A stretch of 8,725 bases of DNA from Spirosomataceae bacterium (GTDB taxonomy: Bacteria > Bacteroidota > Bacteroidia > Cytophagales > Spirosomataceae). A program made the translations under genes and the position numbers. Positions 5,674-8,725 of this stretch are shown piece after piece. The stretch covers positions 1 through 8,725 of the forward strand of contig JALOLW010000373.1 of NCBI GenBank assembly GCA_025455795.1, in the 5' to 3' direction. Position 1 is the first letter of the stretch. Each line of letters begins with the position of its first letter. The notes under the pieces were generated by a model. That model did not search any database. It saw nothing but the letters and a program-made list of their open reading frames with translations, and had not been told where the DNA came from.

Positions 5674-6183
5674 CTACCTATTGCTTCTACTTACGCCTGT
5701 GAATCGTTTGCTGGGGAGTTCTTCCCAAAATTTGGGGTCGCGATTGGGGTCGTTGCTCACTTTATGCTCGTGAATCATCGTCAAACCTTCAAATTGGTCA
5801 TGGTACGACCATTTCCAAGTCCGAATCCTGACATCTTCTTTTTCACCAATGAGGTCAATCATTTCGTACAGCATGGAGCCTGGGCGGTCTTTGTATTCCC
5901 AAATGAGGTTTACGCTGTTTTGGGTTTCCCAAGCGTGGCCCTTGATGCGCGGATTGTCAAATTGCAGTTCCCAGTTATCATCAAACATACTCACGCCAAA
6001 ATCGTGACACTCGTAGTGGCCATCGTCCCACATATATTCATTGACTTGGTGATAAGCCCGCTCGCCTTCCATACGGATAGTGAGGCGGCTTTTCCAGCGG
6101 TCTATCATGCTGCCATCGGGGGCGATGCGGGTATAAGTACCCTCCCATACGCCAAGGTGTTTTGGAAATAATCTGAGGCTCAT
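5674..6183 (-). CDS. DUF3598-like hypothetical protein (calycin-type fold suspected)
   Basis: A 169-residue soluble protein without signal peptide or membrane segment. The opening FPKHLGVWEGTYTRIAPDGS resembles the DUF3598 N-terminal domain (LGxWEGxYxxxxxDG). It is followed by alternating strands rich in Trp and Tyr: SRLTIRMEGERAYHQVNEYM, WDDGHYECHDFGVSMFDDNW, SVNLIWEYKDRPGSMLYEMI and VRIRTWKWSYHDQFEGLTMI. This is what one expects of a lipocalin/calycin-like barrel that holds a small hydrophobic ligand, but no ligand can be named. ATG 6183 (MSLRLFPKHLG) is chosen because it begins just ahead of the conserved block; an in-frame ATG at 6228 adds an unsupported hydrophobic 15-residue tail. It is the gene immediately upstream of the dehydratase pair on the same strand (93-base gap), so a shared pathway is possible but unproven. 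Confidence 0.6.
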   Translation of the reverse strand: MSLRLFPKHLGVWEGTYTRIAPDGSMIDRWKSRLTIRMEGERAYHQVNEYMWDDGHYECHDFGVSMFDDNWELQFDNPRIKGHAWETQNSVNLIWEYKDRPGSMLYEMIDLIGEKEDVRIRTWKWSYHDQFEGLTMIHEHKVSNDPNRDPKFWEELPSKRFTGVSRSNR

Positions 6184-6415
6184 TCTGGTAAAATATTGAA
6201 GGTTGAACAAGAAAAATTGAACGCTCAAATTGTTGAAACATCAATATCCTCAAAATGATAAAAGTCAATTTTATCTTGTTTTTGCCAAATTTTATGAATG
6301 CAAGTTTACATTTTGAAACAGAACTTTCCATGCTTTGTTTAACTTTTGTGTAAAATATTTTTCAAAAAGCTAAACAAAACTTTGACATAGTTCGACAAAA
6401 GTGCCAATTCATCCT
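6184..6415. other. AT-rich intergenic region, no gene seen
   Basis: These 232 bases separate the stop of the Smr-protein gene from the start of the DUF3598-like gene, both on the minus strand. The stretch is strongly AT-rich and has no usable open frame. It should hold the end of one transcript and the promoter of the next. I looked for TTG-N19-21-TAnnTTTG on the minus strand and found only near misses (TAAAATTTG with one extra base; TAAAATTG with one mismatch). I also found no GC hairpin with a T-run, so neither promoter nor terminator can be placed. Confidence 0.5.
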
Positions 6416-7369
6416 TTACTTGATTTTGACCTTGGTAGCTCCGTAGCCAAACTTCTCTTTTTGAGCGTCTTGATAAAAATGCACGTTTTTGTGGCGACCC
6501 AAACGGCGGTGCAGTTCGGTTCGCAGCGTGCCATTGCCCACCCCGTGAATAAACGTTATCTCGTCCATGCCACTCGCTATGGCTTTTTCGAGTTGCGTTT
6601 CAAAAGTTTTAAGCTGAATATCAAGCATTTGCTCTTTGGTCAGAATCAAAAAATCGCGCGATAGTTTTTCGATGTGCAGGTCTATCACAGCCGCAGGTCG
6701 CTCCACTGGGATAGGTGGTACGGTTTCGCTGGGTTGCAACATTTTTTCTTTGGCATCAAGCGGCGCACTCACTTTTTCGTCGGCGTCGAGTTGGTGGAGA
6801 TACGCATCTTTGTTGAGCAGGGGCGCAGTACGTTTGTTTTTGAAAAACGTATTGGCTCTAAACCTCATGCGTTTGTGGAGCGGCGCACGCTCAGGGGCAA
6901 AACCCAGCGTGTAAAACAAGCACTGAAACACAAAAGTACCCCATTCTTCAAAATCTTTTACCAGTAAATCCTTGACTTTCAAGCTACTCTTGGCTTTCAA
7001 AAGCCCCCCTGCGAGGCCGCGTTGGTGATTTTCGGTGGGTGTGGTGAGCGTAAAAGGCAAGTCCCAATCGGTGTTATTGACCAAATAGAACGACAATTCG
7101 CGGTCATTGTTGGGTACAAATGCCATAAAAATACCCTTATCGGCTCGAATGACGTTAGGGCGTACCTCCTGCGCAGGGGCGGCGGGGCTGATGCTCGGCT
7201 GCCTAAATGCCTGTGCCTCTGCCGCCGATACGACGGTAATCTCACGCCGCAAAACGGGCAGTCGAAACCCATCTTCAATTTCTATTTCGACGACATCATT
7301 CGCCAAAAAACGATACACGACTCCCTCTTCTTTGGAGTGAATCATCCGTACTTTATCTCCTATGTTCAT
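6416..7369 (-). CDS. DUF2027-Smr (MutS2 C-terminal type) domain protein
   Basis: A 317-residue cytosolic protein with the architecture found in Bacteroidota: an N-terminal DUF2027 region followed by a C-terminal Smr domain. MNIGDKVRMIHSKEEGVVYR at 1-20 and VEIEIEDGFRLPVLRREITV at 27-46 form an SH3-like opening. Residues of about 73-190 are the rest of DUF2027, including FMAFVPNNDRELSFYLVNNT at 81-100. A Pro/Glu-rich linker (about 195-225) leads to the Smr domain with AVIDLHIEKL at 227-236, corresponding to the LDLH motif, and FIHGVGNGTLRTEL at 273-286, corresponding to HGxGxGxLR. It ends YGATKVKIK. Smr domains bind nucleic acid and many are endonucleases; both conserved motifs are present, so activity is plausible. 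The start at MNIGDKVR is the family's conserved N-terminus. It is divergent from the acyltransferase gene, with a 79-base gap between the starts. Confidence 0.9.
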   Translation of the reverse strand: MNIGDKVRMIHSKEEGVVYRFLANDVVEIEIEDGFRLPVLRREITVVSAAEAQAFRQPSISPAAPAQEVRPNVIRADKGIFMAFVPNNDRELSFYLVNNTDWDLPFTLTTPTENHQRGLAGGLLKAKSSLKVKDLLVKDFEEWGTFVFQCLFYTLGFAPERAPLHKRMRFRANTFFKNKRTAPLLNKDAYLHQLDADEKVSAPLDAKEKMLQPSETVPPIPVERPAAVIDLHIEKLSRDFLILTKEQMLDIQLKTFETQLEKAIASGMDEITFIHGVGNGTLRTELHRRLGRHKNVHFYQDAQKEKFGYGATKVKIK

Positions 7370-7448
7370 TCGACAAAATTACGGGAAAAGTCTATTTTTT
7401 CCTTATTTTATTTGCATCTTAGACCTTGAATTGATTCGTTGAAACCCA
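7370..7448. promoter_or_regulatory. Divergent intergenic region between Smr and acyltransferase genes
   Basis: This 79-base AT-rich region must serve both divergent genes. On the minus strand TAATTTTG (7382-7375) fits the -7 consensus TAnnTTTG, but it lies only about 5 bases from the ATG and has no TTG at the right distance. On the plus strand no exact TAnnTTTG is present. I can therefore only mark the region as regulatory by position. Confidence 0.3.
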
Positions 7449-8498
7449 ATGCCCCCAAAAGATACTACCTATATTCCTCCTTTGAAAGGCTTGCGGATTT
7501 TGGCCGCTTGGATTATCTTTTTTCATCATATCAACCCCGTAACTGATACGTATTCTTTTGGGTATTTTTTTCTCAAAGAAGGCTACCTGAGTCTCACCAT
7601 TTTCTTTGTGTTGAGTGGGTTTATTATTGCCAATCGCTACGAGGCAGCCGCAGAAGCCAAGTGGCATTTTTTTCGTCAATATTTTTACTTAAGATTTATT
7701 CGGATTTACCCCGTCTTTTGGCTTGTTACTACGGGGACATTTCTGCTGCTTTACTTCTACGACAAAAAAAACACCGCCAATTGGCAGTCTTATTGGTTGA
7801 GCATTAGCTTTTTGAAAGGTTTTTCAGATAACTACAAATTTTGGGGAATCTCTCAGACTTGGTCTTTGACCGTGGAAGAATGTTTTTATACCTGTGCGCC
7901 GTTGTTATTTATTCTGTATAAACGCCAACGTTTTTTTGTGCGAAGTTTGTTGCTTATTTATGGTATGGGCATGGCTTTGTACGTACTTACGCCCTCATCG
8001 GCAGCCTGGTTTGAAACCCCTCATTTTATGCTTTACTACACATTTTGGGGCAGGGCTTTTGATTTTTTTGCGGGCTATGGGCTGTATCTATGGATAAAAA
8101 AACACCGTATCCTCCTTCCCAAAAAGGGCCTACTGACCTACGGAGGGGCTGCAGGTTATGGGCTGATTTGGGTAGCAATGGCGCTGATGCAAGCACATAA
8201 AATACAGACTGAAAGCGGCGTTCTATTGCTACAAAATTACCTTCTGCCTCTCACCATTTCCATTTGGATAGGTGGACTTATCCACGAAAAAACGTTGTTT
8301 TCTCGTTGGCTTTCTACGCATTGGATGCAGCAGTTGGGCAAGGCTTCCTACTGCTTTTATCTGCTACATTTGGGGGTTTTGACCAAACTGATAGACTGGC
8401 TGGATGTATGGCAATATTTTATAATTATCAATGCTCTTGCATGGCTTGTGTATAGGTGCGTGGAGCATCCGATACATCAAGCCATGAAAAAAAGATGA
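7449..8498 (+). CDS. Membrane acyltransferase 3 family protein (OafA/YrhL type)
   Basis: A 349-residue integral membrane protein of the acyltransferase_3 family, which transfers acetyl or other acyl groups to surface sugars such as O-antigen, capsule or exported glycans. Family landmarks are all visible. LKGLRILAAWIIFFHHINP at 12-30 carries the conserved His pair at 26-27. GYLSLTIFFVLSGFIIANRY at 45-64 corresponds to the G-x-x-x-x-FF-x-LSGF-I motif. YLRFIRIYPVFW at 80-91 holds the Arg residues. WSLTVEECFYTCAPLLF at 138-154 has the usual WSLxxEExFY signature. Further on are GRAFDFFAGYGLYLW at 201-215, LGKASYCFYLLH at 296-307 and the closing VEHPIHQ at 338-344. About ten hydrophobic segments are present, the normal number. 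No extra periplasmic SGNH domain is attached. The acceptor is unknown, since no glycan-synthesis genes are next to it. ATG 7449 is a good start just before the first motif. Confidence 0.92.
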   Translation: MPPKDTTYIPPLKGLRILAAWIIFFHHINPVTDTYSFGYFFLKEGYLSLTIFFVLSGFIIANRYEAAAEAKWHFFRQYFYLRFIRIYPVFWLVTTGTFLLLYFYDKKNTANWQSYWLSISFLKGFSDNYKFWGISQTWSLTVEECFYTCAPLLFILYKRQRFFVRSLLLIYGMGMALYVLTPSSAAWFETPHFMLYYTFWGRAFDFFAGYGLYLWIKKHRILLPKKGLLTYGGAAGYGLIWVAMALMQAHKIQTESGVLLLQNYLLPLTISIWIGGLIHEKTLFSRWLSTHWMQQLGKASYCFYLLHLGVLTKLIDWLDVWQYFIIINALAWLVYRCVEHPIHQAMKKR

Positions 8499-8679
8499 TG
8501 GTAAGAATTATATTACGGCCAACACCACCAATCCCGTGCACCAGAGCAGGTTGGGCAGTTTGTAGGCCGAACGATTAAGTATTTTCGTGAACTATTTACA
8601 GAACTCTGATTAAAAGTGGTTCTACCCGGTTCTTTATGATTTTACTTGAAAGCCGTAATTTTACTTTTAAAAAACAGGG
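8499..8679. other. Intergenic region downstream of the acyltransferase gene
   Basis: Apart from the putative remnant at 8511-8576 this stretch contains only very short frames. It is AT-rich toward the right. No GC-rich hairpin followed by a T-run is present after the acyltransferase stop, so I do not call a terminator. A 17-codon frame beginning MILLESRNFT at about 8637 has nothing to support it. Confidence 0.4.
8511..8576 (-). pseudogene. Possible remnant of a membrane-protein C-terminus
   Basis: On the minus strand the codons from 8576 down to the stop TAA at 8513-8511 read NRSAYKLPNLLWCTGLVVLAVI. This looks like the last transmembrane segment of a small membrane protein. Going further upstream in the same frame, a TAG stop occurs at about 8591-8593, and no ATG, GTG or TTG starts the open part. 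The DNA beyond it does not look coding in the other minus-strand frames. It may be a decayed gene tail converging on the acyltransferase gene, or a chance reading frame. The family is not recognised. Confidence 0.35.
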
Positions 8680-8725
8680 ATGGATATAATCAGTAACCTT
8701 AGCGATTTGGTACCTATCTTACCAC
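8680..8725 (+). CDS. Possible start of a further gene (3' partial, 15 codons visible)
   Basis: From ATG 8680 the frame MDIISNLSDLVPILP stays open to the window edge. It is preceded by a short purine-rich stretch (AAACAGGG) that could help ribosome binding. Fifteen residues are too few to name a family, and an open frame of this length is easily found by chance. Confidence 0.25.
   Translation, partial: MDIISNLSDLVPILP

Noticed and set aside
5669..5676. TAGTTTTG as a -7 element for the large-subunit gene
   Set aside because: It includes the stop codon of the preceding gene, and no TTG lies 19-21 bases upstream, so a chance match is likely.
7022..7429. Plus-strand 135-codon open frame
   Set aside because: It is antisense to the DUF2027-Smr gene and has no recognisable motif or start signal.

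Overview
The window looks like DNA from a Bacteroidota bacterium, most likely of the Cytophagales/Spirosomataceae type (Runella- or Spirosoma-like), joined at its left end to a piece of eukaryotic DNA. The bacterial assignment rests on a DUF2027-Smr protein (a Bacteroidota-type architecture), LVIVD-repeat lipoproteins, a DUF3575 outer-membrane-type protein, and a promoter matching the Bacteroidota consensus TTG-N20-TAnnTTTG. The genus is an inference.

Layout. Positions 1-428 (+) hold the C-terminal end of a clathrin adaptor AP-2 alpha subunit (appendage platform domain), an exclusively eukaryotic protein. Positions 429-522 are an unassignable stretch where the junction probably lies. From 523 to 7369 eight or nine bacterial genes all read on the minus strand. 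In transcription order they are: DUF2027-Smr protein (7369-6416), DUF3598-like protein (6183-5674), an aconitase-superfamily (LeuC-like) large subunit (5580-4324), its LeuD-like small subunit (4138-3605), an NTF2-like protein (3507-3094), two LVIVD-family lipoproteins (3000-2416 and 2321-1566), a DUF3575 protein (1551-874), and a small secreted protein with its own promoter (783-523). An OafA-type membrane acyltransferase (7449-8498) is read divergently on the plus strand. The last 227 bases hold a short remnant of a membrane-protein C-terminus on the minus strand and perhaps the start of one more plus-strand gene running off the end.

How the genes relate. The LeuC-like and LeuD-like proteins should form one heterodimeric [4Fe-4S] hydro-lyase. 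The large subunit keeps its three cluster cysteines. The small subunit has an altered active-site loop (GGGKSIEH in place of the family's GSSREH), and no leucine-biosynthesis genes lie beside the pair, so a substrate other than isopropylmalate is possible. The two LVIVD lipoproteins and the DUF3575 protein form a cell-envelope group, with only 14 bases between the last two. GAATGATTG-type repeats in inverted pairs sit in both spacers flanking the large-subunit gene, and a 52-base tandem duplication copies the 3' end of the first LVIVD gene.

The most unusual point is the eukaryotic/bacterial junction. The simplest reading is a chimeric contig or bacterial contamination in a eukaryotic assembly. 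The sequence alone cannot exclude true integration. I see no convincing new multi-gene system; the best biological lead is the atypical hydro-lyase.
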